Positions 7,392 to 16,175 of a stretch of 64,000 bases of DNA are shown one piece after another (position 1 is the first letter of the stretch; every line of letters starts with the position of its first letter). Under the pieces are notes generated by a model. It was not told where the DNA came from, made no database searches, and worked only from the letters and a program-made list of their open reading frames with translations. This stretch comes from Actinomadura parmotrematis (GTDB lineage: Bacteria > Actinomycetota > Actinomycetes > Streptosporangiales > Streptosporangiaceae). The position numbers were made by a program, and so were the translations under genes. Where the stretch lies: positions 113,344 through 177,343 of the forward strand of contig NZ_JAIBOA010000017.1 of assembly GCF_019458805.1 (NCBI RefSeq), given 5' to 3'.

Positions 7392-9629
7392 TCAGCAGTT
7401 GGGGTGCGCGATGGTGCCCTCCTTCAGCGGGATGGCCTGGTCGTACTTGCCGTCGGGCTGCACGGCCCGCACCGTGGGGGTCCGGTAGTCGCCCTGCACG
7501 TAGCAGATCCACTTGCCGTTGCGGAACCAGCTCGGGTCCATGTCGTGCTCGCCGCCGCCGACCACTTTCCGCGGGCCGCCGCCGTCGGCGCTCGCGGTCC
7601 AGATGGTGCCCTTCGGGTACTTGCCGCGGGCGAACGCGATGGACTTGCCGTCGGGGGACCAGACGGGGTCCACGTCGGGCTGCTTGGTGTCGGTGAGCTT
7701 CTCCCACGGCTTCGCGGGGTCGCCGGCGTCCAGCGAGTAGATCTGCGAGGTGCCCGACCGCTCGCTCCAGAACGCGATCCGGTTCGCGGCCGACCACGAC
7801 GGATCGTCCTTCTTGGCGCCGTCGCTGGTCAGCGCGGTCTTGCCGCTGCCGTCGGCGGAGCTCACCGTGTAGATCTGCGGGACGTCGCCGGCGTCCTTGG
7901 CGACGTAGGCGAGCTTGGAGCCGTCGGGCGACCAGGTGGCGCGCCCGCCGGCCATGACGTCCACGATCTTCTTGGCGCCGGTGCCGTCGATGTTCATCAC
8001 GTAGAGCGAGCTGGAGCCGTTCACGCGCCGGGTGAAGGCGACCCGCTTGTCGTCCGGGGAGCGCTGGGGGAGCACGTCGCAGGGGCCCGCGGTGAGCGGC
8101 GAGGCCGTGTCGGCGCCGATCCGGAAGGTGCCCACCTTGGCGTGGCAGCTGCTCGGCCATCCCGACTCGGTGTCGACCCGCACCAGCAGCAGGGCCTCCT
8201 TGGGCAGCACGCCCGGCTTCTCCTGCGCGGCGGCGCCCTTCGCGTTCTTGTCCTTGTCGCCGTTCGCGGTGAGCGCGTAGGCGGCGGCGCCCCCGCCGAT
8301 GACGAGGACGGCGACGGCGGCGCCGATCGGCAGCAGCAGCGAGCGGCGGCGCTCCTTGGGACGGTGGAGCGTGGGCGACGTCGCCATGTGCTCGGGCGGG
8401 CCGCTCAGCCGGGTCGGCGTGTAGCCGGGCTGCTGGAACTGCTGCTGCGGCTGGTACTGCTGCGGGACGTCGGCGGGCTGCGTCCGCGGATGCTCCTGCG
8501 GGCCCGTGGACGGCGGCGCGTACCCGCCCTGCCCGGAGTCGGCGCGCATCGTGGGCTCGTACGCGGGGGGCGGCGCCTGGCCCTGATCGGCGCGCATCGT
8601 CGGCTCGTAGGCCGGGGGCGGCGCCTGCCCCTGGTCCGCGCGCATGGTCGGCTCGTACGCGGGGGGCGGTCCCTGCGTGCCCTGCCCCTGCTGCGGGGAC
8701 GGCCCCGCCGGGCCGGCGGGGGTGTCGGCGGCGGCGGTGGGCGGCGGTGTCCAGGACGCGCCGAGCGAGGTGTTCACCGCGGCCTCGCTGCCGCCGCCGA
8801 CCAGGCGGAGCAGCAGGTCCTGCGCGGTCGGCCGGTGCGCGGGGTCCTTGGCGAGTGCGGCGCGCACGACGCCGGCGAGCGGCTCGGTGAGCGCGCCGAG
8901 CTCGGGCTCGCCGTGCAGCACCCGGCCCATCAGCATCTCGAACGAGCCGCGCCCGTAGGGGTTCTCGGCGTTGGCGGCGAACGCCACCAGGCAGCCCCAG
9001 GCGAAGATGTCCACCGCCGGGGTGATGCTGCGGCCGGTGACCTGCTCGGGCGCGATGTAGCCGGGCGTCCCGACGAGCTGCCCGGTGCGGGTGTGCGAGC
9101 TGGCCTCGTCGAGCGCCCGCGCGATGCCGAAGTCGATGACCCGCGGCCCCGAGATCGACAGCAGCACGTTGCTCGGCTTCAGGTCGCGGTGCACGAGCCC
9201 GGCCGCGTGGATGGCGACGAGCGCCGCGGCGACGCCGACCGCCACGCCGTGCAGCATGCCCGCCGACAGCCGCCCCTCCTCGGCGACGTGCTCCAGCAGC
9301 GACGGCCCGTCGATGTACTCGGTGACCATGTAGTCGAGCCCGGCGTCCTGGCCGTGGTCGAGGACCGCCGCGGTGCAGAACGAGGCGACGCGCTCGGCGT
9401 TGCGCGCCTCGTCGTGGAACCGGGCCAGGAACGCCCGGTCGCCCGCCAGCTCGGGCCGCACCACCTTGACCGCCACGCGCCGCCCGGCGCCGTCGCGGCC
9501 CAGGTAGACCGCGCCCATGCCGCCCTCGCCGATGCGGGCCTCCAGCCGGTAGGGGCCGACGGCCTCCGGGTCGGCGGGCTGCAGTTCGCGCATCGACGAC
9601 GGGACGGGACGCGCCCCTTGGCCTTCCAT
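7392..9629 (-). CDS. Ser/Thr kinase with extracytoplasmic TolB-like propeller
   Basis: A 745-residue receptor-like kinase. The kinase domain spans about 15-275: GEGGMGAVYLGRD, HRDLKPSNVLL, VIDFGIARAL, GTPGYIAPEQ. A Pro/Gln-rich linker (about 300-420) contains three copies of PPPAYEPTMRAD. A single TM helix lies near 425-447 (LLLPIGAAVAVLVIGGGAAAYAL). The outside region shows WD40-like PD40/TolB blades with SPDGSKLAYVA and SPDGKSIAFARG. The start at 9629 (MEGQGARPVP) was preferred over a 31-residue upstream extension of low-complexity sequence; an internal ATG (MRELQPAD) is also possible. The propeller probably senses an external ligand (inference). Confidence 0.9.
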   Translation of the reverse strand: MEGQGARPVPSSMRELQPADPEAVGPYRLEARIGEGGMGAVYLGRDGAGRRVAVKVVRPELAGDRAFLARFHDEARNAERVASFCTAAVLDHGQDAGLDYMVTEYIDGPSLLEHVAEEGRLSAGMLHGVAVGVAAALVAIHAAGLVHRDLKPSNVLLSISGPRVIDFGIARALDEASSHTRTGQLVGTPGYIAPEQVTGRSITPAVDIFAWGCLVAFAANAENPYGRGSFEMLMGRVLHGEPELGALTEPLAGVVRAALAKDPAHRPTAQDLLLRLVGGGSEAAVNTSLGASWTPPPTAAADTPAGPAGPSPQQGQGTQGPPPAYEPTMRADQGQAPPPAYEPTMRADQGQAPPPAYEPTMRADSGQGGYAPPSTGPQEHPRTQPADVPQQYQPQQQFQQPGYTPTRLSGPPEHMATSPTLHRPKERRRSLLLPIGAAVAVLVIGGGAAAYALTANGDKDKNAKGAAAQEKPGVLPKEALLLVRVDTESGWPSSCHAKVGTFRIGADTASPLTAGPCDVLPQRSPDDKRVAFTRRVNGSSSLYVMNIDGTGAKKIVDVMAGGRATWSPDGSKLAYVAKDAGDVPQIYTVSSADGSGKTALTSDGAKKDDPSWSAANRIAFWSERSGTSQIYSLDAGDPAKPWEKLTDTKQPDVDPVWSPDGKSIAFARGKYPKGTIWTASADGGGPRKVVGGGEHDMDPSWFRNGKWICYVQGDYRTPTVRAVQPDGKYDQAIPLKEGTIAHPNC
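8543..8677. repeat. 48-bp tandem repeat within the kinase linker
   Basis: About 2.8 copies of a 48-bp unit beginning at 8543, 8591 and 8639. Each full copy encodes 16 residues (PPPAYEPTMRADQGQA type) in the Pro-rich juxtamembrane linker. Differences between copies are few, so the array is recent or actively homogenised. It is likely to vary in copy number between strains. Confidence 0.85.
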
Positions 9630-9836
9630 CGCCCGTTCACCCCTCGATCGTGGGGACGCGCGTCGAGCCGCCCCGCATGCCTCCCACGATGGCAGAGCCA
9701 AGGCAGGTCGGGCCAGAGTCAAGCACGAGTCAACGGGCGGCCAAGAACGTTAGCCTCCGGGCAAAACAGCCGCGATGAACCTACTGCTCGCCTTTTCCGT
9801 CTCAATACCTTCGTACCCGGCGGGGCGACAGCGGGG

Positions 9837-11273
9837 GTGGACGTGCGCGGGGGCGGGTGCGGGAGGCGGGCGGGAGGCCGGCCGGCGGTGCTGCCGGCGA
9901 CCCTCCTCGCCGGGGCGCTGGCGCTGGCCGGCTGCGCGTCGCCGCAGGTCAGGCGGACCGGGACGGTCGCGGAGGTGTCCGGCGTCCAGGCGGTCGGGGC
10001 ACGCGCGGTGCCCGAGCTGGAGACCGTCACCCGCGACGTCCGCGACCCCGCCCGCAACGTCTTCACCGCCTACCCCGAGGTCCCCGGCGCGCGGCCACTG
10101 TCGGACGCGCTCGCCGCCGCCGAGGCGGCCGAGGTCGGCGCCTTCGAGCGGGAGACCGCCCGGCCGCCCGGACCGGGCGCCGGCGTCCCGGAGCTGAACG
10201 TCCGCTGGTCGCTGGTCGCCGCCGCGGGCGACGTCGCGGGGGTCCGGCTCGTCGCCGCCCGCGCGTCCGCCGCGGGCGTCCGCGAGACGCGCCGCACCCT
10301 CTGGTACGACGGCGCGGACGGGCGCGCGCACGCCTCCGCCGACCTGCTGGACGGGCCGCGCGGCGTCGCCGGGCTCGCCGCGCTGGTACGGGCGCGGGCT
10401 GGCGCGACGGCAGGCCCGTCGCGGATCGGCGCCGGCCCCGCCGCGTTCCCCTCGCTCGCCTTCACCGCCTCGGGCGCCCTCGCCGTCGAGCTCGCCGACC
10501 CCGCGCCCGGCGAGCGGCAAGCCCCCGTCCTTCTCGAACCGGCGTCCTACCGGCCGCTCCTGTCGGCGTTCGGGCGCCGCGCCCGCGACGCCGCGCTCAC
10601 CCCGCACCCCCGCCTCACCCTCGCGCCCCTCCCGCCCGCCGCCCCGCAGACCGCCGTCACGCGGCCGGCCGCGCCGGCGGCGCGCACCGACTGCGCCCGC
10701 GCCAGGTGCGTGGCGCTCACCTTCGACGACGGGCCCGGCCCCCGCACCGCCGGCGTCCTGGACGCCCTGCGGGACGCGGGGGCGCGCGCCACCTTCTTCG
10801 TCGTCGGCGACAGCGCCGCCGTCCACCAGGACCTGCTGCGGCGCATCGCCGCCGGCGGCCACGAGATCGGCAACCTCACCGGGAGCCACCGCGACCTGTC
10901 GCGCCTCACCGCCGTCCAGGTCAACGGGGAGGTGCAGCCCACCCAGGACATCGTCCGCACCGTCGTCGGGCGCGCCCCGGTGCTGCTCCGCCCGCCCTAC
11001 GCGGCGACCAACCCGACGGTGGCCGGGGTCGCCCGCTCGCTCGGCGTCCGCGAGGTGCTGTGGACGCTGGATTCCGGCGACCTCGCCGACGACGACGCGG
11101 CGTCGGTCGCGGCCCGCGTCGCGCGCGGCGTCCGCCCGGGGTCGGTGGTGCTGCTGCACGACACCCGCGCGTCGGCCGCCGGCGCGCTCCCGTCCCTGTT
11201 GCAGGCGCTGCGCGCCGCCGGATACACGTTCGTGACCGTCTCGGAACTGGGAGATCCGCCGCCGTCCGGATAA
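9837..11273 (+). CDS. NodB/CE4 polysaccharide-deacetylase-like lipoprotein, one metal His replaced
   Basis: A 478-residue predicted lipoprotein: Arg-rich N-terminus, hydrophobic stretch, lipobox LAGC. The middle region (about 60-270) resembles the RsiV/DUF3298-like part often fused to deacetylases. The C-terminal NodB domain begins near residue 290 with TFDDGPGPRT and later has RPPYAA, LDSGD and VVLLHDT. CE4 enzymes remove N-acetyl groups from cell-wall glycans using Asp-His-His metal ligands. Here the second motif reads HEIGNLTGSH where the family has HEIGNHTxSH, so the first His ligand is Leu (codon CTC for CAC). Activity is therefore doubtful. The GTG start lies after a weak G-rich ribosome site; a GTG two codons later is possible. 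Confidence 0.82.
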   Translation: MDVRGGGCGRRAGGRPAVLPATLLAGALALAGCASPQVRRTGTVAEVSGVQAVGARAVPELETVTRDVRDPARNVFTAYPEVPGARPLSDALAAAEAAEVGAFERETARPPGPGAGVPELNVRWSLVAAAGDVAGVRLVAARASAAGVRETRRTLWYDGADGRAHASADLLDGPRGVAGLAALVRARAGATAGPSRIGAGPAAFPSLAFTASGALAVELADPAPGERQAPVLLEPASYRPLLSAFGRRARDAALTPHPRLTLAPLPPAAPQTAVTRPAAPAARTDCARARCVALTFDDGPGPRTAGVLDALRDAGARATFFVVGDSAAVHQDLLRRIAAGGHEIGNLTGSHRDLSRLTAVQVNGEVQPTQDIVRTVVGRAPVLLRPPYAATNPTVAGVARSLGVREVLWTLDSGDLADDDAASVAARVARGVRPGSVVLLHDTRASAAGALPSLLQALRAAGYTFVTVSELGDPPPSG

Positions 11274-11280
11274 TGGCGTC

Positions 11281-12288
11281 ATGCCGGAAGATCTGCGGAC
11301 CGTCGAATGGACCGGATCGGCCCTGCGGCTGCTCGACCAGACCGCGCTGCCCGACCGCGTCGCCTACCTGGACGCCGGCACCGTGGACGCGCTCGTCGAC
11401 GCCGTCCGCCGGCTGGTCGTGCGCGGCGCGCCCGCCCTCGGCGTCGCGGGCGCCTTCGGCGTCGCGCTCGCCCTGCGGGAGGCCGGCGGGGACCGGGCCG
11501 CCTTCGAGGCGGGCGCCGCCCGCGTCCGCGCGGCCCGCCCGACCGCCGTCAACCTCGCCGCGGGCGTCGACCGGGTGCTGCCGCTCGCCGCCGAGGGCGA
11601 GGACGCCGTCGTCGCCGCCGCGCAGGCGCTGCTGGAGGAGGACGTGCGCGGCAACCGCGCGATCGGCGCGTTCGGCGCCGACTGGATCCTCGCCCGTACC
11701 GGCGACCGGCCGGTGCGCGTCCTCACCCACTGCAACGCCGGCGCGCTCGCGACCGCCGGCTGGGGCACCGCGCTCGGCGTCGTCCGCGAGCTGCACGCGC
11801 GCGCCCGGGTCGGCATGGTCTACGCCGACGAGACCCGGCCGCTGCTCCAGGGCTCGCGGCTCACCGCCTGGGAGCTCCAGCGGGCGGGGGTGCCGTTCCG
11901 CGTCCAGGCCGACTCCGCGGCGGCCGGCACGATCATGGGCGGGCTGGTGGACGTGGCCGTCATCGGCGCCGACCGGATCGCCGCCAACGGCGACACCGCC
12001 AACAAGGTCGGGTCGCTCGGTGTCGCGCTCGCCTGCGCCGCCGCCGGGATCCCGCTCGTCGTCGCCGCGCCCTGGAGCACCGTGGACCTCGCCACCCCCG
12101 GCGGCGACGGCATCCCGATCGAGCTGCGCGCCGAGGAGGAGCTGCTCGGCCCCGGCGTCGCGCCCGCCGGGGCGCGCGCCCACAACCCGGCGTTCGACGT
12201 GACGCCCGCCCGGCTGGTGTCGGCCTTGGTCACCGAGTCCGGTGTGCTGGAGGTCTCGGCGGGTACGACACCGGCACGCGCCCGCTGA
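11281..12288 (+). CDS. mtnA: S-methyl-5-thioribose-1-phosphate isomerase
   Basis: A 335-residue aldose-ketose isomerase of the methionine salvage pathway, converting methylthioribose-1-phosphate to the ribulose form. The family signature is clear: RGAPALGVAGAFGVALA near residue 45, catalytic Cys in LTHCNAGALAT, YADETRPLLQGSRLTAWEL, IGADRIAANGDTANKVGS with the catalytic Asp, and APWSTVD. The length is typical. GATAAT at 11269-11274 lies 6 nt before the ATG, suggesting a leaderless transcript starting inside the end of the deacetylase gene. No other methionine-salvage gene is adjacent. Confidence 0.95.
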   Translation: MPEDLRTVEWTGSALRLLDQTALPDRVAYLDAGTVDALVDAVRRLVVRGAPALGVAGAFGVALALREAGGDRAAFEAGAARVRAARPTAVNLAAGVDRVLPLAAEGEDAVVAAAQALLEEDVRGNRAIGAFGADWILARTGDRPVRVLTHCNAGALATAGWGTALGVVRELHARARVGMVYADETRPLLQGSRLTAWELQRAGVPFRVQADSAAAGTIMGGLVDVAVIGADRIAANGDTANKVGSLGVALACAAAGIPLVVAAPWSTVDLATPGGDGIPIELRAEEELLGPGVAPAGARAHNPAFDVTPARLVSALVTESGVLEVSAGTTPARAR

Positions 12289-12321
12289 TCCCCCCCCGTC
12301 CCCGGCAGCGAGGAGACCGTC

Positions 12322-13308
12322 ATGGGCCTGACCGTCGCGGTGACCGGACCGACCGGGGAGATCGGCACCGCCGTCGTCGGCGCCCTGGAGCGCGACCCGC
12401 GCGTGGACCGGATCGTCGGCATGGCCCGCCGCCCCTTCGACCCGGCCGCGCACGGCTGGCACCGGACCGAGTACCGGCGGGGCGACGTCCTGGACCGCGC
12501 GGCCGTGGACGGCCTCGTCGCGGGCGCCGACGTCGTCGTCCACCTCGCCTTCATGATCATGGGGTCGCGGGCCGAGGGCGAGCGCGTCAACCTGGCGGGC
12601 TCGCGCAACGTGTTCGCGGCCGCGCCGGGCCGCCTCGTCTACACCTCGTCGGTCGCCGCCTACGGCTACCACGCCGACAACCCCTCGCCGCTCACCGAGG
12701 ACGTCCCGGCGCGCGGCTCGTCCGAGCACTACTACTCGGCGCAGAAGGCCGCCTGTGAGCGGCTCCTGCACGACGTCACCAAGGGCGCCGGCCGCCCGGT
12801 GTACGTGCTGCGGCCGAGCATCGTCGCCGGGCCCGACGCCACCATCCTGCTGCGGAACCTGCCCTGGGAGCCGGTCGCCGCGCGCACCCCCGAGCCGCTC
12901 CGCCGCCTGCTCGGCGCCGTCCCCGGCCTGAGACCGGTGCTGCCCGACCCCGGCACCCGCTTCCAGCTCGTCCACCACGACGACGTGGCCGCCGCGGTCG
13001 TCCTCGCCGCCCTCGGCGACGCCCCGCCCGGCGCCTACAACCTGGCGGGCGACGGCGACATCGGCATGGCCGACCTCGCCGCCGCCGTCGGCGCGCACGC
13101 CGTCCCGATCCCGGCCGAGCTGGTCGGCCTCACCGCCGAGCTGATCGATTTCCTGCCCTACCTGCCGGCCAAGCTGGAGTGGATCCACGCGGCCCGCCAC
13201 CCCATGCTGATGGACACCGGCAAGGCCCGCCGCGACCTCGGCTGGACGCCCCGCCACACCGCCGCCGCCACCCTCGCCGCGATGGCCGCGGCCCACCGCG
13301 CCGGGTAG
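12322..13308 (+). CDS. NAD-dependent epimerase/dehydratase (extended SDR)
   Basis: A 328-residue extended short-chain dehydrogenase. The Rossmann motif is at the N-terminus (VTGPTGEIGTAVV), then VVVHLAFMI, catalytic Ser in YTSSVAAYG and YxxxK in YYSAQKAA. The second half contains FQLVHHDDVAAAVVLA, typical of nucleoside-diphosphate-sugar epimerase-like proteins. The ribosome site GAGGAG precedes the ATG. Substrate is unknown and no sugar-nucleotide pathway genes are adjacent. Confidence 0.87.
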   Translation: MGLTVAVTGPTGEIGTAVVGALERDPRVDRIVGMARRPFDPAAHGWHRTEYRRGDVLDRAAVDGLVAGADVVVHLAFMIMGSRAEGERVNLAGSRNVFAAAPGRLVYTSSVAAYGYHADNPSPLTEDVPARGSSEHYYSAQKAACERLLHDVTKGAGRPVYVLRPSIVAGPDATILLRNLPWEPVAARTPEPLRRLLGAVPGLRPVLPDPGTRFQLVHHDDVAAAVVLAALGDAPPGAYNLAGDGDIGMADLAAAVGAHAVPIPAELVGLTAELIDFLPYLPAKLEWIHAARHPMLMDTGKARRDLGWTPRHTAAATLAAMAAAHRAG

Positions 13309-13395
13309 CGGGACCGCCGCCCCTCACGATCCGTTCATCGAATTCCAGGGTTCCTCTCAACGGGTTCTCAGCCGGGGCCACCACGCTGACCAGGC

Positions 13396-14394
13396 ATGAC
13401 GACCCCATCCCACCGGCCGGTGTTCATCATCGGCTGCCCCCGCTCGGGCACCACCCTGCTCCAGCAGATGCTCCACCTCGGCCCCCGCATCGCGCTCCCC
13501 GCCGAGACCCGCATCGTGCACACCGCCTACCGCGACCGCCGCGAGTTCGGCGACCTGACCGACCCCGCCAACCGCCGCGCGCTCGCCGGGTGGATCACCG
13601 GCCGCAAGGACACCAAGTTCGCCGCGCTCGGCCTGGACGCCCGGAGCGTCGCCGAGGAGATCGTCGCCGCGCCGCCCACCCTCGGCTCGGCGCTCGCCAC
13701 GGTGTTCCGCGCCTACGCCCGCGAGAACGGCAAGCCGCGGTGGGGCGACAAGCGGCCGTCCTACTTCCGCATGGTGCCGATGCTGCTGCGGCTGTTCCCC
13801 GACGCCCAGTTCGTCCACCTGGTCCGCGACGGCCGCGACGCGGCGAGCTCGCTGCGCCAGATGCCCTGGTACAAGGGCGACATCTACTCGGCGCTGCTGA
13901 CCTGGCGCGAGGCGGTCGACCGCGGCCGGCAGCTCGCCGCGCGGCTGCCGCCCGACGCCTACCACCAGCTCCGCTACGAGGACCTCGCCGCCGATCCCGA
14001 GGCCGCCCTCCGCCCCCTCTGCGCGTTCCTCGGCGAGGAGTACGCCCCGGCGATGGCCGAGCCGCACCACCTCGCCCGGCGCACCGTCCCGGCCGAGCGC
14101 CGCTGGCACCACCGCACGCTGGAGGCCGTGGACACCAAGGTCGTCGGCGCCTGGCAGGACCGCCTGCGCGACTGGGAGGTCGAGCTCGCCGAGCACGTCT
14201 TCGGCCCCCGCCTGGCGGAGCTCGGCTACGCCCCCTCGGGCGCGGGCCGCCCCCCGTCGCTGCACCTGACCCGCTTCCGCCAGATCGCCGCCGTCCGCTG
14301 GCGCCGCCGGCACGAGCAGGAGGCCGCCGAACGCTACCGCCGCCTCCGCGAACCGAACCCCGTCGTCTCCCTCCTGACGGGCCCCGCCACCTGA
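13396..14394 (+). CDS. PAPS-dependent sulfotransferase family protein
   Basis: A 332-residue cytosolic sulfotransferase-like protein. The 5'-phosphosulfate loop GCPRSGTTLLQQML lies at about residues 13-26, and the 3'-phosphate region FVHLVRDGRDAASSL at about 135-149. The C-terminal half has YEDLAADPEAALRPLCAFLG, common in bacterial sulfotransferase_3-type proteins. It would transfer sulfate from PAPS to a hydroxyl acceptor, not identifiable here. The gene ends before a bidirectional hairpin shared with the cyclase-like gene. Confidence 0.88.
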   Translation: MTTPSHRPVFIIGCPRSGTTLLQQMLHLGPRIALPAETRIVHTAYRDRREFGDLTDPANRRALAGWITGRKDTKFAALGLDARSVAEEIVAAPPTLGSALATVFRAYARENGKPRWGDKRPSYFRMVPMLLRLFPDAQFVHLVRDGRDAASSLRQMPWYKGDIYSALLTWREAVDRGRQLAARLPPDAYHQLRYEDLAADPEAALRPLCAFLGEEYAPAMAEPHHLARRTVPAERRWHHRTLEAVDTKVVGAWQDRLRDWEVELAEHVFGPRLAELGYAPSGAGRPPSLHLTRFRQIAAVRWRRRHEQEAAERYRRLREPNPVVSLLTGPAT

Positions 14395-14407
14395 CGCGCT
14401 CCGCCCC

Positions 14408-14433
14408 CGGACGGCCGCGGCCCCGGCCGTCCG
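14408..14433. terminator. Bidirectional hairpin between convergent genes
   Basis: A perfect 10-bp stem (CGGACGGCCG / CGGCCGTCCG) with a 6-nt loop lies in the 43-nt gap between the sulfotransferase and the cyclase-like gene. There is no T-tract, as is usual in actinomycetes. Confidence 0.65.
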
Positions 14434-14437
14434 CGCG

Positions 14438-15115
14438 TTAGAGCAGGACCGCGGCGCGCAGCCGCTTCAACGACCGCCGCGAGGCTGGCTCCGCGACCTG
14501 AACGGCACGCCCACCCGGCGGGTTCCTGCGGATGTAGGCGGGGAACGCCCGTCCCTTGGCGCGGACGTCGACCGGCTCGAAGACCGCCGGATCCAGCCCT
14601 TCCAGGCCAGTCTGCACAATGTCGTCGTAGATCCGCCGAGAGACGATCAGCGCCAGGTCGGCGCCGCCGCGGGCGAGCTCGTCCCGCAACACCTGCGCGT
14701 CGAGGAGCCGGGCCGCCACGATCGGCGCGCTGCCGACCGGCCCGAAGGGACCGTCCATCAGCGTGCCGTGATGGAGCGCGAACCGCACCCGCAGCCGGGG
14801 CGTGCGCTGCGCGTTCACGTCGGCGAGCGCCCGCTCCAGCTCCCGCGGAAAGGCGCCGACCAGGCGCAGCACATCGGTGTCCGACGGCAGGAACGCCAGC
14901 TCACCGTCTCCGGCGACCTGCCGCACCCACTGGGTGCGTTCGAGGCCGGCTCCCGTCGCGGCCTCGTCCAGCGCCCTGGCGAGGTCCCGCTGGACCTCGG
15001 CCTGGTCGGCGGCGCACAGCGGGCTGAACCCCGCGACGTCGACACCGACGACGAACCGGAAGCTGAGCCGCCCGTGGGAGAGCCCGGGCGGCGCCCCGGC
15101 CGGTGGCGCCATCAT
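14438..15115 (-). CDS. Class III nucleotidyl cyclase-like protein
   Basis: A 225-residue protein carrying a cyclase-homology pattern: VVGVDVAGFS (metal-binding Asp followed by GFS), QVAGDGELAFLPS (the GDG turn) and GPVGSAPIVAARLLD (family VNxAARL region). The classical substrate-specifying residues cannot be assigned safely, so it may be catalytically degenerate or a nucleotide sensor. The start is uncertain. ATG at 15115 (or 15112) was chosen because the upstream GTG at 15175 has no spacer from its purine-rich stretch. It is divergent from an XRE/DUF397 regulator pair, a frequent neighbour arrangement for signalling genes in actinomycetes. Confidence 0.6.
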   Translation of the reverse strand: MMAPPAGAPPGLSHGRLSFRFVVGVDVAGFSPLCAADQAEVQRDLARALDEAATGAGLERTQWVRQVAGDGELAFLPSDTDVLRLVGAFPRELERALADVNAQRTPRLRVRFALHHGTLMDGPFGPVGSAPIVAARLLDAQVLRDELARGGADLALIVSRRIYDDIVQTGLEGLDPAVFEPVDVRAKGRAFPAYIRRNPPGGRAVQVAEPASRRSLKRLRAAVLL

Positions 15116-15222
15116 GGCGCTGTCCGTAACGGGGTCTCGGGTGGACCGGTTTTCATGCGCACACGCCTTCCGCACCTCTCAGTGCCCCACACTCCGAGAA
15201 TGCGGGAAAAGCAAGGTGCCGC

Positions 15223-15289
15223 GCAAGCTTGCATGTAAGCTAGCTCGTACTTACTCGCAGTTGCTTGCGTGCAGTGTGGCGCGCAAGTC
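15223..15289. promoter_or_regulatory. Cluster of palindromes upstream of the XRE regulator
   Basis: A perfect palindrome GCAAGCTTGC (15223-15232) and AGCTAGCT (15238-15245) are followed by related half-sites TTGCTTGCG and GCGCAAGT. They lie 16-80 nt upstream of the XRE start and about 110 nt from the cyclase-like start. Autoregulation by the XRE protein through GCAAG-type half-sites is inferred from position only. Confidence 0.5.
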
Positions 15290-15304
15290 GTCAGAGGAGG
15301 GGTC

Positions 15305-16165
15305 ATGCCCGCCGGTCGACGGCCGCCCTCTGTTCGCATGCAGCGGCTCGGCATCGAGCTGCGGAATCTGCGCGAGCGAGTGGGCGCGACCCTGGACGAG
15401 ATCGCTGGGGAGTTCGGGTGGTCGGCGGCCAAGCTGTCGCGCATCGAGCAGGCGCGTTCGGCGGTGACGGCCGGTGACCTGGAACGGCTGCTGGAGCACT
15501 ACCGGGTGGCCGGGGAGCATCGGGACCGCCTCAGGGAGCTCGGTGATTCCGGGTCGCGGCGGAACTGGTGGGACGCCTATGACCGCCGTACCGTCTCCGC
15601 CGCCTTGGCCACCTACATCGACTTCGAATCCGAGGCCGTGGAGATCCGCGCCTACCGGCTCTCCCTGGTGCACGGTCTCCTCCAGACGCCCCGGTACATG
15701 CGGGCGGTCATGGAGGGTTCGGCCGAGCACCTCACGCCCGGCGAGATCGAGCGGCGCATCGAGGTGCGCCGCAGGCGTCAGGAGAGGCTGACCGCGTCCC
15801 CTGCCCTGCAACTGCGGGTCGTCTGCGAGGAAGGAGTGCTGCGCAGGAGCATCGGCGGCCCCGATGTCATGAACGAGCAGCTCCGGCATCTGGTCGCGCA
15901 GAGCGCGCTGCCCAACGTCCGGCTGCAGGTCATTCCCTTCGACGCGCCTCTCCTACCCGGAGGGGCCGTCTCCTTCAACCTGTTGCGCTTCCCCGACACC
16001 CTCCTTCCCGAGCTGCTCTATGTCGAGATTCCGGGGGGCAGCATCTTCCGGAACGATGAGCGGAGCGTCTACGAGTACGCGACCTCGTTCGAAGGAGTGG
16101 GCCGGGCGGCGCTCTCTTCCGATGAGTCGCGGGAGTTCATCTCAGCGCTCATCGCCGAGATGTGA
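15305..16165 (+). CDS. XRE-family regulator with DUF5753 domain
   Basis: A 286-residue DNA-binding protein. The helix-turn-helix occupies about 10-70 (LGIELRNLRERVGATLDEIAG, then WSAAKLSRIEQARSAV). A DUF5753 domain follows from about residue 95 to the end, with the hallmark RRNWWDAYDRR, ALATYIDFESEA, LVHGLLQTPRYMRAVM and LRRSIGGPDVMNEQLRHL. Such proteins pair with a small DUF397 protein (WhiJ/BldB-like systems of Streptomyces development). The DUF397 gene follows 10 nt after the stop. The ATG at 15305 has a strong ribosome site (GAGGAGGGG). Confidence 0.93.
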   Translation: MPAGRRPPSVRMQRLGIELRNLRERVGATLDEIAGEFGWSAAKLSRIEQARSAVTAGDLERLLEHYRVAGEHRDRLRELGDSGSRRNWWDAYDRRTVSAALATYIDFESEAVEIRAYRLSLVHGLLQTPRYMRAVMEGSAEHLTPGEIERRIEVRRRRQERLTASPALQLRVVCEEGVLRRSIGGPDVMNEQLRHLVAQSALPNVRLQVIPFDAPLLPGGAVSFNLLRFPDTLLPELLYVEIPGGSIFRNDERSVYEYATSFEGVGRAALSSDESREFISALIAEM

Positions 16166-16175
16166 AAGCGACGCA

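Noticed and set aside
4094..7696. Very long open frame on the plus strand opposite the ABC transporter and spanning the Ppx gene
   Set aside because: It is a shadow of real genes. In this GC-rich DNA the antisense frames of coding regions stay open. Its residues are Arg/Pro/Ala low-complexity and it lacks any domain.
8543..8677. CRISPR-like array suspected from the regular 48-bp units
   Set aside because: The units are contiguous with no unique spacers and encode in-frame repeats in a kinase linker.
15116..15175. Longer N-terminus for the cyclase-like protein from GTG 15175
   Set aside because: The purine-rich stretch abuts the GTG with no spacer, and the extra residues carry no family similarity.
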